In this document: in pieces, positions 18,383 through 29,823 of the stretch
Position numbering within the stretch: the first letter of the stretch is position 1
Layout: each line of letters starts with the position of its first letter
From: JAHQVI01 sp963727575
GTDB lineage: Bacteria > Pseudomonadota > Alphaproteobacteria > Rhizobiales > Rhodomicrobiaceae
Direction of reading: 5' to 3'
Assembly: GCA_963727575.1 (NCBI GenBank)
Contig: CAVSIA010000018.1
Location: forward strand, 39,110-103,109
DNA length: 64,000 bases
The notes under the pieces: generated by a model
What the model saw: only the letters and a program-made list of their open reading frames with translations
What the model was told of the DNA's origin: nothing
Databases searched by the model: none
Made by a program: the position numbers and the translations under genes

Positions 18383-19659
18383 ATGAGCGTCGGCATCGAT
18401 TTCGGCACGACCAACAGCGTGCTGGCAACGGCGGCGACGGACGGCAATGTCCGCGTTGCACGCCATGGCCGCAACGGAGGCAACGGCAATTTCCGCTCGA
18501 TCCTGTGCTTCGTCCGCGAAGGCACGGCGCCGGGATCGCCGATCAGCGTCAAGGCCGGCCCCGAGGCGATGGCGGCTTACCTCGAATATGGCAGCGATTG
18601 CCGGCTGGTGCAGTCGATCAAGACCATGGCCGCCAATCCCAACTTCGCGCAGACCCATATTTTCGGGCGCAAATTCACCATCGAAGAGTTGATCGCCGGC
18701 ATCCTGAAGGCGCTGAGGCAAGACGTCGAACGCGCAATACCCGATCTTGGCGATGCCGTGACCGCGGGCCGCCCGGTGCGATTTGCCGGCAGGTTCGCCG
18801 ACGAAGCGCTCGCCTTGGAGCGCCTCTCCGCGGCGTTCGCCATGGCCGGCTTCCAGGAGATCTCCTTCGTCGCCGAGCCGCTCGCCGCCGGCTACAAATT
18901 CGCCAGCGGCATCGATGAGGCAAAGCTCTGCGTCGTCGCCGATTTCGGCGGCGGCACCAGCGATTTTTCGCTGGTCCGCTTCACGCCGCAGAGCCGGCCG
19001 CATCGCCATGGAGACGATCGCCACTTCAGGCGTCGGCATTGCCGGCGACCGGCTCGACTACCGGATCATCGAGCATGTCGTCTGCCCGGATCTCGGGCTC
19101 GGCTCACACTATCTGAGCATGGGCAAGCGGCTGCCGGTCCCGGTGCATTACTACACGCGCTTCCAGCGGTGGAGCGACCTCTCCTTCCTACGCACGCCGG
19201 AAACGCTGCGCGAGCTTCGCGGCCTCGCCCATCTCGCGGAAGAGCCCGAACGCCTGAGGCGGCTGCTCTATATGATCGAGGAAGAGCTGGGCTTCGAGCT
19301 GTATCAGGCGGTCTCGGCGGCCAAGGCCGCGCTGTCGGCGGAGGCAAGCCGCGCAGCTCCTGTTCCGGCACGGGCCGATCCAGATCGATGCGACCATCAC
19401 CCGCGCCGATTTCGACCGCTGGATCGCGGGCGATCTGAAGACGATCGACGCCGAACTGCCGAAGCTTTTCGAGGGCACCAATCTGACGCCGCACAAGGTC
19501 GACCACGTCTTCATGACCGGCGGCACCTCGCTCGTCCCAGCCATCCGCGCCATGATCGCGGCACGCTTTCCCGGCGCCGTGCTCTCCGCCGAGGACGAGT
19601 TCGTCTCGGTCGGCGCGGGTCTCGCTCTGATGGGCCGAGACCGCGCCGAGGCGGCTTGA
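18383..19659 (+). CDS. Hsp70-family (YegD-like) protein (two frame breaks)
   Basis: Actin-fold ATPase of about 424 residues, the size of YegD-type Hsp70 relatives that lack the substrate-binding domain. It starts MSVGIDFGTTNSVLATAATD, the phosphate-1 motif. The second phosphate motif reads VVADFGGGTSDFSLVRF, and the adenosine motif MTGGTSLVPAIRAMI is near the end. Three frames join at ~19005 (CAGAGCCGGCC, one C too many) and ~19350. The middle segment (SGVGIAGDRLDYRIIEHVVC) and the last segment are well conserved, so the breaks are probably sequence errors. Its clients and partner proteins are unknown; YegD itself is poorly characterised. Confidence 0.85.
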
Positions 19660-19817
19660 GAGGCGTTGCGGCGTTGGGCAGCTCGATCGGGATGGAATCC
19701 CATGCGAGAAACTGAGACGGAATTCCCCGTGAAGAGGGGATCCACTCCTTCGCGGACGCAGGAAATGCCCGGATGCGCCGGGATTTCGATCAAAGCGATT
19801 CCGCTTAAACTGGCGCG

Positions 19818-21957
19818 TCACGCGACCACCGTGATCGTCTCGTGGATCAGCGCCTCCCGATCCGCTTTCGGCCCGACCAGGATCTCCACGTACCTGGCTC
19901 CAGGATCATGGCGCCGGTGTCGTCGGGAAACGACAGGTCCTCGCAGCTTAGCTCGAAGCGCACTGTCCCGCTTGCCCCGGCGGCGAGGTCGATCTGCGCC
20001 ATGCCTTTCAATTCGAGCACCGGCCGGGCGACGCTGGCGACGGGGTCGCGGATGAACAGCAGCGCCGTCTCGCGGCCATCGACCCCGCCCTCGTTGGCGA
20101 TCTCGGCTTCGACCATGAGCGTTTGGCCCAAGCGCATCGTCGCGGCGGAGAGCTTGATCCCCCGATATGCGAAGCGCGTGTATGAGAGGCCGTGTCCGAA
20201 GGGGAACAGCGGCTCCACCGCAATGTCGAGATATTTGCTCGTCTCGCGCATGGCCGCCTCGGCGGGGCGTCCGGTCGGGCGGTGCGCGTAGAAGATCGGG
20301 ATCTGCCCGACGTCGACCGGCCACGACACCGGCAGCTTGCCGCTCGGGTTGCATTTGCCGGTCAGGATGTCGGCGAGCGCGGGGCCCGCCTGCGTGCCGG
20401 GGAGCCATGTGGCGAGCACGGTTCCGGCGTTCTGGAACAGCCACGGGACGGTGAGCGGACGCCCGGCGCTGAGCGCGACGACGACCGGCTTGCCCGATGC
20501 AAGCACCGCGTCCGCGAGCCGGCGCTGGCACTCGGGAAGCCCCGGATAGGCCCGGCTTCCAGCCTCGCCGCTCATGCCGGACTCCTCGCCAATGCAAAGC
20601 AGCACGATGTCGGCGGCTTCGGCGGCGGCGACTGCGGCATCGATCGCGCCGTCCGCCTCGGCCACGATCCCGCAGCCGCATTCATGATCGATCTGCGCAC
20701 TGGGCAGCGCCGCCCGCAGACCCGCCAGAAAGCTGATCGTGTCCTCAGCCTTGCCGAGCGCGTGCCAGGGCCCGAGGATCTCGATGCGGTCGTCGGCGAG
20801 CGGGCCTATCACTGCGATGCGTTTACGGCGCCGTCCAAAGGCAGCAGTCCGTCGCGGTCCTGCAGCAGCACGATCGAGCGACGCGCCGCGTCTCGGGCCA
20901 GGTCGTGATGCGCCTGCCGCGCCGCTTCGGGGACCGGCCGCGCAACGGGCGCTATATCCTCCAGCAGGCCGAGCCGCTCCTTGAGCACCAGCACGCGTCC
21001 GACCGCTTCGTCGATCAGGCTTTGCTCGACAAGGCCGCGGGCGAGCGCCTGCGGCAGCCCGGTGCGGTAGGCATCGCTGATCATGTCGATGTCGACGCCT
21101 GCCTTGAGCGCGAGCGTGGCCGCCTCCACCATATCGGCCGCCACGCCGTGACTGATCAGCTCGGCGACCGCATTGAAGTCGCTGACGATGACGCCGTCGA
21201 ACCCCCAGCGCTCGCGAACGAGATCGCGCAGGACGCTCACATTCGCGGTCATCGGCACGCCGGCGATGTCGTTGAAGGACGGCATGATCGCGGCAACGCC
21301 GGCGCGCACCGCGGCGGCGAACGGCGGCAGGTGCACCTCGTGCAGGCTGCGGGCGGAGATATCGACGGAGTTATATTCGCGGCCCGCCATGACGGCGCCA
21401 TAGGCTCCGAGATGCTTTGCCGTCGCGCCGACCGTGCCGTCGCCGAAATCCCGCTGGAAGCCGCGCACCTTGGCTTCGGCAAACCGCGCACCGAGCCAGG
21501 GGTCCTCGCCCGGTCCTTCGACGATCCGGCCCCAGCGCGGATCGCGGGCGACGTCGATCATCGGCGCGTAGGTAAGGTCGATGCCGCCGGCGGACGCTTC
21601 GTCGGCTGCGGCGCGAGCGGTCGCTTCCCAGAGCGCCGGGTCGAAAGCGGCCGCTTCGCCGAGCGGGACCGGGAACACGGTGTCGTAGCCGTGCACGACA
21701 TCGGCGGTGACCAGCAGCGGGATGGCGAGCCGGGCCTCTTTTGCCACCGCCTGGGCGCGGACGATCGCATCGGTATTCCACAGCGCCAGGACGCTGCCGA
21801 CGCGCCCTGCGCGAAGGTCGTCGAGCTGTGCGTCGGACAGGCCAGGGCCGTCCGCACGCCCTTCCGCGCGGATCATGGTGAGCTGCCCCAGCTTTTCCTC
21901 GAGGCTCATCGCGGCGAGCAGTTTCTCGACCCTGGCGCTGACAGGTGTTGTCGTCAT
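19818..21957 (-). CDS. bglX: GH3 beta-glucosidase, BglX type (two frame breaks)
   Basis: Glycoside hydrolase family 3 exo-enzyme removing beta-linked glucose or similar sugars, about 713 residues. N-terminal TIM barrel: SLEEKLGQLTMIRAEG, APMIDVARDPRWGRIVEGPG, ATAKHLGAYGAVMAGREYN, and the nucleophile Asp in FDGVIVSDF. The (alpha/beta) sandwich begins after a frame change near 20830 (RIAVIGPLADD) and includes IGEESGMSGEAGSRAYPGLP. The fibronectin-like end (GHGLSYTRFAYRGIKLSAAT) is followed by a second frame change near 19894. The start at 21957 (MTTTPVSARVEKLLAAMSLE) has GGGAAG upstream; there is no signal peptide, unlike periplasmic BglX of E. coli, so it probably acts in the cytoplasm. It is the last gene of the glycosidase operon. 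Confidence 0.88.
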
Positions 21958-21985
21958 CCGTTTCTTCCCATGGTTCTTGTCTTGC

Positions 21986-24393
21986 TCACTTGCCGTCAGC
22001 CGCAATGGCGTCGAGTGGAATGACCGAAGCAAGCGGCCTGCCATTCATGCGCGCTTCGAGCGGCCGACCGGCGGCGTCTTCCAGGCGGATTTCACGCCAG
22101 CGCGGCGGACGCGGGCCGAGGCGGCGAATATCCAGCTCCGTCTCGCCCCTCTGCCAGCGGGCTTCGATCTGCAACAGGCAGGGCGGGGCGCGATGGTCGA
22201 CATGGCTCTCGCCGTCGTCGTCGAAGATCTCCGTAGTTGCGACGCCGCCGGATCGCGGAAACAGCCGCAGCGTCAGCGGGCCTTCCTCCCAGGAGGGCGT
22301 CGGCCCCAACGGCAGAATGCTGCCCGCGCGCACGAAAGCCGGCGCGGCACCGAGCGCGGCGGCTACTTCGACCGCCCCCTCGCCAAAATTCGCGCCATCG
22401 CGAATGTCGAACCAGCCTCCCGCCACCTCCGGGAGCCACACCGTGCGGCCCGTCGATCCGCGATCCAGGATCGGCGCGACCAGCAGGTCCGGCCCGACCA
22501 TGAAGCAGTCCTGCTCGGCATAGGCGCGCGGACTATCGGGAAAATCGAAGAACAACGGCCGCAGCACCGGCTCGTGACGGGCATGGGCGCGCCAGAGCAG
22601 CGTATACATCAGCGGCACCAGCCGCTCCCGCCATTCCAGCGCCGCGCGCACCTGCGGCAGCAGGTCGGGATACATCCACGGCTCGGTGACGCTGCCGTCG
22701 TCATTGGAGGAATGGATCGAAAAGCGCGGCCAGTAGATGCCCTGCTCGATCCAGCGCATCAGCAGCTCCGGCTCCGGCTTCGGCCCGGCGAAGCCGCCGA
22801 CGTCGTGGCCGAAATTGAACAGGCCGGAAAGGCTGAGCCCGTGACCCATGCGCAGATTGTAGCGCGGCGTCTTCCAGTCGGTGAAATTGTCGCCGCTCCA
22901 GGTCTGCACGTAGCGCTGCATACCCGGGTCCGCCCGATCGCGAAACCAGAAACGGCCGTTTCTCAGGCACCGCGGCGACCTGCGCGCGTTGCGACGCCCG
23001 CATCATCAGCGACGACTGCACCGGCCGCAGGCAGGCCATCGGCGCGCCCTGCCCTGCCAGATCGGCCCCCGCCTCCTCGTCCCAGATCTCGAACTCGTTG
23101 TTGTCGTTCCAGGTGCAGGCGATGTCGTTGTCGAGGAGCTGCTCGGTCACCTGGCGCGTCCACCAGTCCGACGTCTGAGGGTTGGTGAAGTCGAGATACG
23201 CCGCCTCCCCGCCCCAGAATTGCGCGATATGCGGGCGGGACGAATCCTCGCCGTCACGGACGAAACCGCGGAACGCCTCGACCTCGGCGAAGCGCGGATG
23301 GTCGAGCAGCATGGCCGGCTTGATGTTGGCGATGAGATGCAGGCCGGCGGCCTCGAAGCGCGCGCCGAGCGCCTTCGGGTCGGGGATGCGGTCGCGGTTC
23401 CAGGTGAACACGTAGCGCTTGTCGCCGATCAGCGAATAACCCGACGACATGTGGAACGACCGGCAGGGAATGCCGTGCTCGCGGATCAGGTCGAGAAAGC
23501 CGGCGAGGCGCTCGGCGGCGTTGGGCGCGTCGGTGTAGCTCATCGTCGAGCCGGAATAGCTGAGCGCCCAGCGCGGCGGAAAGGCGGTGCGCCCGGTCAG
23601 CGACGCAAAGCGCGCGACGACATCGCCGATGGCCGGGCCGAAGATTACATAGAGGTCGAGATCGCCGTCCTCCGCCTCGAAGGTCCTGTACCAGCCGTGA
23701 TAGGCGTCGAGCTCCTTGCCGAGGTCGAAGGCCGCGCGGGCGAGATTGTCGTAGAACACGCCGACGGCCGCGCCGCCCTCATCGGGCCGCACGGTCAGAT
23801 AGAAGGGAATGTGCTTGTACAGTGGATCGGTCGTCTCGGCGTCGTAGCCGCAGGCGTCGAGCGCGCCCATGCGCAGCCGGGTGCCGTATTTGTTGGCGTC
23901 GCCGCTCTTTTCGCCGAAGCCGTAATAGTGCTCGGCCGGATCGCGGGCGAGGGCGTGACTGAAGCGCGGTGCGTGGCGGGCGAACTGGTACGGGTGGCTC
24001 TGACGGTCCTCCAGAACCGGTCGGAACGGCCGATCGGCGCCGTCGCGATGCAGCCAGCGAATCGCCAGCGGGCCGCGCGCGATGTCGAGGGCGAAATGCG
24101 CCGCCTCGATCCGGATCGCATCCTCGGATTCTGCGACCGTGAACGGCGTCCCCGGAAAGCCGGAAACGTCGCAGGCGGTCGCGGCCGTCGATCGGATCGG
24201 CCTCGCCCGTCCCGGCCCATTCGGGCGAAAGCGACCAGGTGCGCGTCATGCGCAGACCCGCCGGCCGCATCACCAGAATGCGCGCGACATGCTCGTCCAG
24301 CAGGAAGACGCGCAGCCCGAAACCCTTGTCGAGCCCGATCTCGACCGTGCGTCCGTCATGCCTCAACAGGCGCGCGCCCGTCAGCGTCAGCAT
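21986..24393 (-). CDS. GH31 alpha-glycosidase, YicI/MalA-like (two frame breaks)
   Basis: Glycoside hydrolase family 31 enzyme of about 802 residues for alpha-linked glucosides or xylosides. An N-terminal beta domain (LTGARLLRHDGRTVEIGLDK) leads into EHYYGFGEKSGDANKYGTRL, the GH31 hallmark near residue 165. Next come the barrel (IPCRSFHMSSGYS), the nucleophile Asp in ACTWNDNNEFEIWD and the acid/base Asp in VQTWSGDNFTDWKT. C-terminal beta domains close with EIFDDDGESHVDHRAPPCLL. Frame changes are needed near 24165 and near 22925, both in otherwise conserved stretches. There is no signal peptide. It sits between ppsA and bglX in one operon, so it probably works on imported oligosaccharides; substrate specificity is unresolved. 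Confidence 0.88.
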
Positions 24394-24499
24394 CGCTCAC
24401 CTCGCTGCGCAACCGACATCGGTTACGCCTAAAGGATGCGATGGATCAGGACCGCGCGCCAGTAAAGAGAAAAGCGCGGCGGCGCATGACGATCCGCCC

Positions 24500-26902
24500 C
24501 TATTTTTTCTCGGCCGCCTCGGCCTCCGCGACGTTCCGCTTGACCTCGACGAAGCTGTCCGGCGTCACCGAGATCGTGTCGATCCCGCACTCGACGAGGA
24601 AGCGGGCAAATTCCGGCCGGTCGCTCGGCGCCTGGCCGCACAGGCCGATCTTCGCCCCTGCCTCATGAGCGGCGGTGATCACGGTCTTGATCATCCATTC
24701 GACCGCCTCGTCCTCCTCGTCGAACAGCGCGGTCAGCGCCTCCGAATCGCGGTCGACGCCGAGGGTGAGCTGGGTCAGGTCGTTGCTGCCGATCGAGAAG
24801 CCGTCGAAACGCTGGGCGAAGGACTTCGGCCAGCACGACATTCGACGGGATCTCGCACATCACATAGACCTGCAGGCCGTTCTCGCCGCGCTTCAAGCCG
24901 GCCTCGGCCATCACCTCGAGAACCCGGTCGGCCTCCTTGGTCGAGCGGCAGAACGGGATCATCGCGATCACATTGTCGAGCCCGATGACCTCGCGCAGCC
25001 GCTTCAGGGCCCTGCATTCCAGCGCGAAGCCCTCGCGGTAGTTCGGCGAGTAATAGCGCGACGCCCCGCGGAAGCCGAGCATCGGGTTTTCCTCCTTCGG
25101 CTCGAACTCCTTGCCGCCGAGCAGATTGGCGTATTCGTTGGTCTTGAAATCGCTCATCCGCACGATGACGGGCTTGGGATAGTGCGCCGCCGCGATCCGG
25201 GCCGAGCGACAGAGCGAGCCGCTCGACGAAATATTCGGTCTTGTCCTCATAGCCCTTGGTCAGCTCGGCGATTTCCTGCTTCGCCGCCTCGTCCTTCAGC
25301 GTGTCGTAGCGGACCAGCGCCATCGGGTGGATCCTGATCTGGGTGTTGATCACGAATTCCATCCGCGCGAGGCCGACGCCCTCGGCCGGCAGCCGCCACC
25401 AATGGAACGCCGCGGCCGGATTGCCGATATTCAGCATCACCTTGGTGCGCGTCGCCGGAATATCGGCGAGCGAAAGCTCCTCGACCTCGATATCGGCTTT
25501 GCCTTCATAGACATAACCCTCGGTGCCCTCGGCACAGGAGACGGTGATTTCCTGGTCGTCATGCAGGATCTCGGTGGCGCGCCCGGTGCCGACGATGGCC
25601 GGGAGCCCAAGCTCGCGGCTGACGATCGCGGCATGGGAGGTGCGCCCGCCATGATCGGTGACGATGGCGGCGGCGCGCTTCATGATCGGCACCCAGTCGG
25701 GGTCGGTGGTCTCGGTGACGAGCACGGCGCCGTCGACGAAACGGTCGATCTCGCGCGGGCTGCGGATCAGGCGGACAGGTGCGGAGACCGCGGCGTCGCC
25801 GATGGAGAGGCCGGTAATCAGCTTGCGCCCCTTGGCCTTGACCCGGTAGCTGCGAATGGCGGTCGCGGCCTTGCGCGACTGCACGGTCTCGGGCCGCGCC
25901 TGGACCAGAAACAGCTCGCCGGTCTCGCCGTCCTTGGCCCATTCCATGTCCATGGCCTTGGCGTAGTGCTGTTCGATGGTGACCGCCCAGCGCGCGAGCT
26001 GCAGGATCTCGGCGTCGCTCAGGACGTAGGATTCGCGCTCCGCCTTCGAGGTCGGCACGTTGCGCACCGGCCGCTCGCTACCCTCGGCGGCATAGATCAT
26101 CTTCAGCGCCTTGCCGCCGAGCCGCTTGTCCACGATCGGGACGAGCGCGGGCTTGTCGAGGAACGGCTTGAACACCTGATATTCGTCCGGATCGACCGCG
26201 CCCTGCACGACATTCTCGCCAAGTCCCCAGGCGGCGTTGATCAGCACGACCTTGTCGAAGCCGGTTTCGGTGTCGATGGAGAACATCACGCCCGAGGCGC
26301 CTTTGTCCGAGCGCACCATCTTCTGCACGCCGATGGACAGCGCGACCTTGAGATGGTCGAAGCCTTTGGCATTGCGGTAGCTGATGGCGCGGTCGGTGAA
26401 CAGCGACGCATAGCAGCGCCTGCAAGCGTCGAGCAGCGCCGCCTCGCCGCGAATGTTGAGGAAGCTTTCCTGCTGCCCGGCGAAACTCGCCTCGGGCAGA
26501 TCCTCGGCCGTCGCGCTCGAACGCACGGCGACGTCGGTCATCTCCTGATGCGAGCGCTTCGACAGCGCGCGATAGGCCGCCGTGATCGGGTCGGCGAGGT
26601 CGTCCGGCCATTTCGCATTCAAAAAGCCGGTGCGGATGGTCCGGCCTGGCATCGGCAAGCGTTCTGCGGTTGCGCGCCACGTCGTCGAGCGTTTCCGCGA
26701 TCACCTCATGCAGGCCGTTCGCTTCGAGAAACCGCCAATAGCAGTCCGAGCTGGTGGCAAAGCCGGCGGGCACGTGAATGCCCTTGGCGCCGAGATTTTT
26801 CACCATTTCGCCGAGCGACGCGTTCTTGCCGCCGACAAGCGGCACGTCCTTCACCGTCAGCTCTTCAAACCACAAGATGTTGTTAGGTGACTGGTCCGTC
26901 AT
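24500..26902 (-). CDS. ppsA: Phosphoenolpyruvate synthase (three frame breaks)
   Basis: Converts pyruvate plus ATP to PEP, AMP and phosphate. About 800 residues, normal length. It begins FEELTVKDVPLVGGKNASLG (ATP-binding domain). The phospho-histidine loop is VTDHGGRTSHAAIVSRELGL near residue 420. The C-terminal PEP-utilising barrel has YYSPNYREGFALECRALKRL, SIGSNDLTQLTLGVDRDSEA and KIGLCGQAPSDRPEFARFLV, including the catalytic Cys. Frame changes are required near 26652, 25207 and 24828. All domains and catalytic residues are present, so the gene is probably intact in the organism. Its start overlaps the GH15 stop by 20 bases, suggesting coupled translation. Confidence 0.92.
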
Positions 26903-28244
26903 TGCTGGTCCTCGCTAGTGCGTTTGTGCGAGCTTGCCATGCGGTAATGAAGGCCGCATTGCTCCAAGTCAGGTCTTTCGCGGAAGTTTGCTCGCCGGTT
27001 TTCTGGTCGAACTGCTCGGAAAGTTCGCCGGTTTCCGGGACGAAGCGGCGGGCGAATTCGAGGATCGCGTCGCCGTTGGCGAGGATCTGGGCGGTTCGTT
27101 CGGCCGGAGCGGCCTTGAAACGCGCCTCTGCCGCGGCGAGCTTGTAGTAGAACTCCGCCGCCCCGAAGGTGCAGATGTACCAGGCGCCGCCGCTGATATA
27201 GGTGTCGCCGCGATAGCGCCCGAATGCGAGACCCGGCCCTGCATTGCGGTTGATGGCGTAGTCGGCGGCGAATTGCGCCTCCAGCTTTTCGACCGTATCC
27301 GCAGCGCGGCTGTCGGTGACGCTATGGCGGCCGATCATCCGCCCGGCCATGCTGTGGGCGTGCCCGGCGGGCATGGTGCCGATGTGAACGAGGCCGAGCA
27401 TGACCGCGGAATCGAGCGCCTTGGTGGTGGTCGCGCCCGGCGGCATGATGCGGCTGCGGAAATACCCGTCCGGCGACCAGAAATCCTCCAGCCGATCCTG
27501 AAGGCGGTGCATCGCATCGGCCAATGCGTGGGAATAGTCCGTCTCGCCCTGGGCGCCGGCCCAGAACATGCCGCCCCGGAGCGCGGCCGACTGCAGGAGC
27601 AGCGTGTAATAATGCTCGCCGACCTCTTCCTCCCAGATATCGAAACAGGGCGCGCCGGCGTGCTTCAGCGTGTAATCGAGATCGAGGCGGAGAAGGCGGG
27701 CGGCTTCGTCGCGAAGATCGTCGGGCACGGCGCCGGCTTCGAGAAACCGGAGGACTGTCAGCGCGCGGGCGGCCGGGCCGTCATGCTGCGGGCGGCCCCA
27801 GCGCTCGAAGTCGAGCGTGCCGTCGGCATTGTAGCGGACATCGCCGAGCACGGCGTCGCCTTCCACGGCAGCGATTTCCGCGTCGGGCCGCAGATATTGC
27901 TGAAACTCCGGCGCGGTCTGGCTGCGCATGTCGGTGGCGGCCAGAAACGCGGCGCCGCTGATGCGGCTGAGATCGAGGCTGAAGCGGACGAAATCGGCGA
28001 AGCGCTCCCGCCAGGCGTCGGCGTCGATGCCGTTGCGGATCAGGATCAGCGCGGCGTCCATGATCGCGGCGCTGTCGCGCAGCCAGTGAAAGAAATAGTC
28101 GGGCTCGTCCTGCGAACCGGCGCTGCCGATGGCGGCCAGCACCGAGCCCTTGGCCGGGCGCACCGTATAGCCGAAACCGGGGCGGTGCTTGACGAGCGAG
28201 GTTGCCGAGACGGAGCCGGCCATCTTCGCGGCCGAGATGCGCAT
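26883..28244 (-). CDS. GH15 glucoamylase-like glycoside hydrolase
   Basis: Family 15 inverting alpha-glycosidase (glucoamylase or trehalase type), 453 residues, intact frame. It has the (alpha/alpha)6-barrel pattern with PDYFFHWLRDSAAIMDAALI near residue 55. The general acid is probably in FDIWEEEVGEHYYTLLLQSA (~residue 205) and the base in FVPETGELSEQFDQKTGEQT near the C-terminus, both typical GH15 spots. The start at 28244 (MRISAAKMAGS) has GAGAGAGG upstream; a longer frame to 28328 is unlikely. No signal peptide is present, so the enzyme is probably cytoplasmic. It is the first gene of the operon with ppsA, GH31 and GH3 genes. Confidence 0.87.
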   Translation of the reverse strand: MRISAAKMAGSVSATSLVKHRPGFGYTVRPAKGSVLAAIGSAGSQDEPDYFFHWLRDSAAIMDAALILIRNGIDADAWRERFADFVRFSLDLSRISGAAFLAATDMRSQTAPEFQQYLRPDAEIAAVEGDAVLGDVRYNADGTLDFERWGRPQHDGPAARALTVLRFLEAGAVPDDLRDEAARLLRLDLDYTLKHAGAPCFDIWEEEVGEHYYTLLLQSAALRGGMFWAGAQGETDYSHALADAMHRLQDRLEDFWSPDGYFRSRIMPPGATTTKALDSAVMLGLVHIGTMPAGHAHSMAGRMIGRHSVTDSRAADTVEKLEAQFAADYAINRNAGPGLAFGRYRGDTYISGGAWYICTFGAAEFYYKLAAAEARFKAAPAERTAQILANGDAILEFARRFVPETGELSEQFDQKTGEQTSAKDLTWSNAAFITAWQARTNALARTSNDGPVT

Positions 28245-28412
28245 CTGCCTCTCTCCCCATGCGTCGAGGGACGTCGTGGTGTCGCGGCATTCAGATCTCC
28301 CGCATCGGCCGGCGCAAGTCATTGCCAAGATCTCTAATCGAGTTCACGCCCGATCGTCAAAAGTCGCCTTGATCCAGCTCAAGGCCGATGCGCCGATCGA
28401 GAGCAAACCGCT

Positions 28413-29301
28413 CTACGCGGCACGCCGCGGATCGCGCGCACCCTGAAACGCCGAGGCGATCGCCGCCATGGTGTCGCCGTCCCGGCGGTGAAGCATGACG
28501 ACCTTCGTCTCCGGCAATGGCGGCAGGCCCGCGCGGTGATCGAGACGCCGGCAGTCGGCGGGCATGTTCCGCGCGCTCAGGCAGGCGATGCCGAGCCCGG
28601 CCGACGCCGCCGCCTGCACGGCGCCGACCCCCATGCCGATGAACACGTCCCGCCAGGCGATCTGCATTGCCGCCAGCGCGTTGAGAGCCGCATCGCGCAC
28701 GCTGCATGGCGGGGCCAGCGAGACGAAGGGCAGCGGATCGCCGGGCGTCCAGCGAAACGATTTCGCGCAGGTCCACACCAACCGGTCGCGGAACAGCAGC
28801 CGGCCATTCATGCCGACATCCTCGAAGCGGGCGACGATGGCGTCGAACCGCCCACCCGTATAGGCCTCGAACAGCCGCGCCGAACTCCCGACCGTCACAA
28901 GGAGCTGGATGCCGGCGCATTGCCGGTGGAGCTCGGCGAGGACGGAAGGCAGCATCGCACCGACCGCATGATCGCTGACCGCAAGCTCCAGCGTCTCCTT
29001 GCTTGCCACGCCGACGGCGCGCAAGGCTGTCTCGTCATGCACCCGCAAGAGCCGGCGCGCCTCGTCGAGGAAAGTCGCCCCGAACGGCGTCATCACCACC
29101 GAGCGCGGATTGCGGTCCATCAGGCGCTGGCCAAGGCGCTCCTCGAGCTTGCGAACGCGGACGCTGATCGTCGACTGCGTCGCCGCGAGCGTCGTGCCGG
29201 CGGCGGTGAAGCTCGTCGCATCGGCGACGGTGACGAAAGCGCGGAGCAGTTCGATGTCGAGGCTGGGAATTTCGATGATGACGAAATCCGATCGCTAACA
29301 T
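28413..29301 (-). CDS. LysR-family regulator (start region disturbed)
   Basis: LysR-type transcription factor of about 295 residues. The winged helix is plain: PSLDIELLRAFVTVADATSF, then AAGTTLAATQSTISVRVRKL. The ligand domain follows (LELAVSDHAVGAMLPSVLAE). No ATG, GTG or TTG start exists in the frame of this helix-turn-helix, and a TAG stands a few codons before it. The ATG at 29301 is in another frame, so a one-base shift near 29280 is needed, or the real start codon was altered. It is divergent from a tautomerase gene 79 bases away and probably regulates it. Confidence 0.8.
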
Positions 29302-29303
29302 GC

Positions 29304-29316
29304 AAACAATTCGTTT
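29304..29316. promoter_or_regulatory. Putative LysR-binding palindrome
   Basis: AAACAATTCGTTT has 4-base complementary arms (AAAC/GTTT) and lies immediately upstream of the LysR start, within the short gap to the divergent tautomerase gene. Position and AT-rich symmetry suit an autoregulatory LysR site. Confidence 0.4.
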
Positions 29317-29380
29317 CTATCATCATACAGCCACCGCTACGCTGAGCCCATCAAAAACGAACGCACCGAAGGAGACCGAT

Positions 29381-29761
29381 ATGCCCCTCGTCAGAATTTC
29401 CCTGCTGCGCGGCAAATCCGAGCAACACAAGCGCGCCGTCGCCGATCAGGTCTATGAAGCGATGCGCGAGGCGTTTCAGGTGCCCGAGAACGACCGGTTC
29501 ATCATCCTCACCGAGCATGATGCCGGCGGCCTGGATTACGACCGCTCCTATCTCGGCATCGAGCGCTCGGACGATTTCGTCATCGTCCAGATCACCGCGA
29601 GCAATACGCGGACGGTGGAGACGAAGAAGGCCTTCTACCGGACACTCGCCGCCCGCCTTGAGGCACACCCAGGCATCCGACCGGAGGACGTCTTCATCAA
29701 CATCGTCGAGACCGGCAAGGAGAACTGGTCGTTCGGGCGCGGCCAAGCGCAATATGTCTAG
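29381..29761 (+). CDS. Tautomerase-family protein
   Basis: A 126-residue member of the tautomerase superfamily with the beta-alpha-beta fold. The start at 29381 gives MPLVRISLLRGKSEQHKRAV, so Pro follows the initiator Met and would become the catalytic Pro-1 after Met removal. The second half has HPGIRPEDVFINIVETGKEN, the usual end of the longer (Tautomerase_2-like) group. GGAG stands 8 bases before the ATG. Earlier in-frame codons from 29300 are not supported. The divergent LysR gene suggests induction by an aromatic or keto-acid compound; the substrate is unknown. Confidence 0.85.
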   Translation: MPLVRISLLRGKSEQHKRAVADQVYEAMREAFQVPENDRFIILTEHDAGGLDYDRSYLGIERSDDFVIVQITASNTRTVETKKAFYRTLAARLEAHPGIRPEDVFINIVETGKENWSFGRGQAQYV

Positions 29762-29823
29762 GGCGTCGGGCCTAAGAGCGTAGCAGTGTCGCTGTAGGAC
29801 GAGACGGTTAAATACCTTCGTCG

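Noticed and set aside
19660..19817. Small hairpins GGGAT-GGA-ATCCC (19689) and CCCGG-ATGCG-CCGGG (19768) between Hsp70-like and bglX genes
   Set aside because: Stems are only 5 bp with no T-tract; they may help end transcription of the convergent genes but cannot be called terminators with confidence.
25327..26886. A 519-codon plus-strand frame
   Set aside because: Antisense shadow of PEP synthase, with no motif and no ribosome site.
18383..26902. Programmed ribosomal frameshifting as an explanation for broken genes
   Set aside because: Breaks occur at differing sites without slippery heptamers or downstream structures and in enzymes never known to use recoding; base errors explain them more simply.
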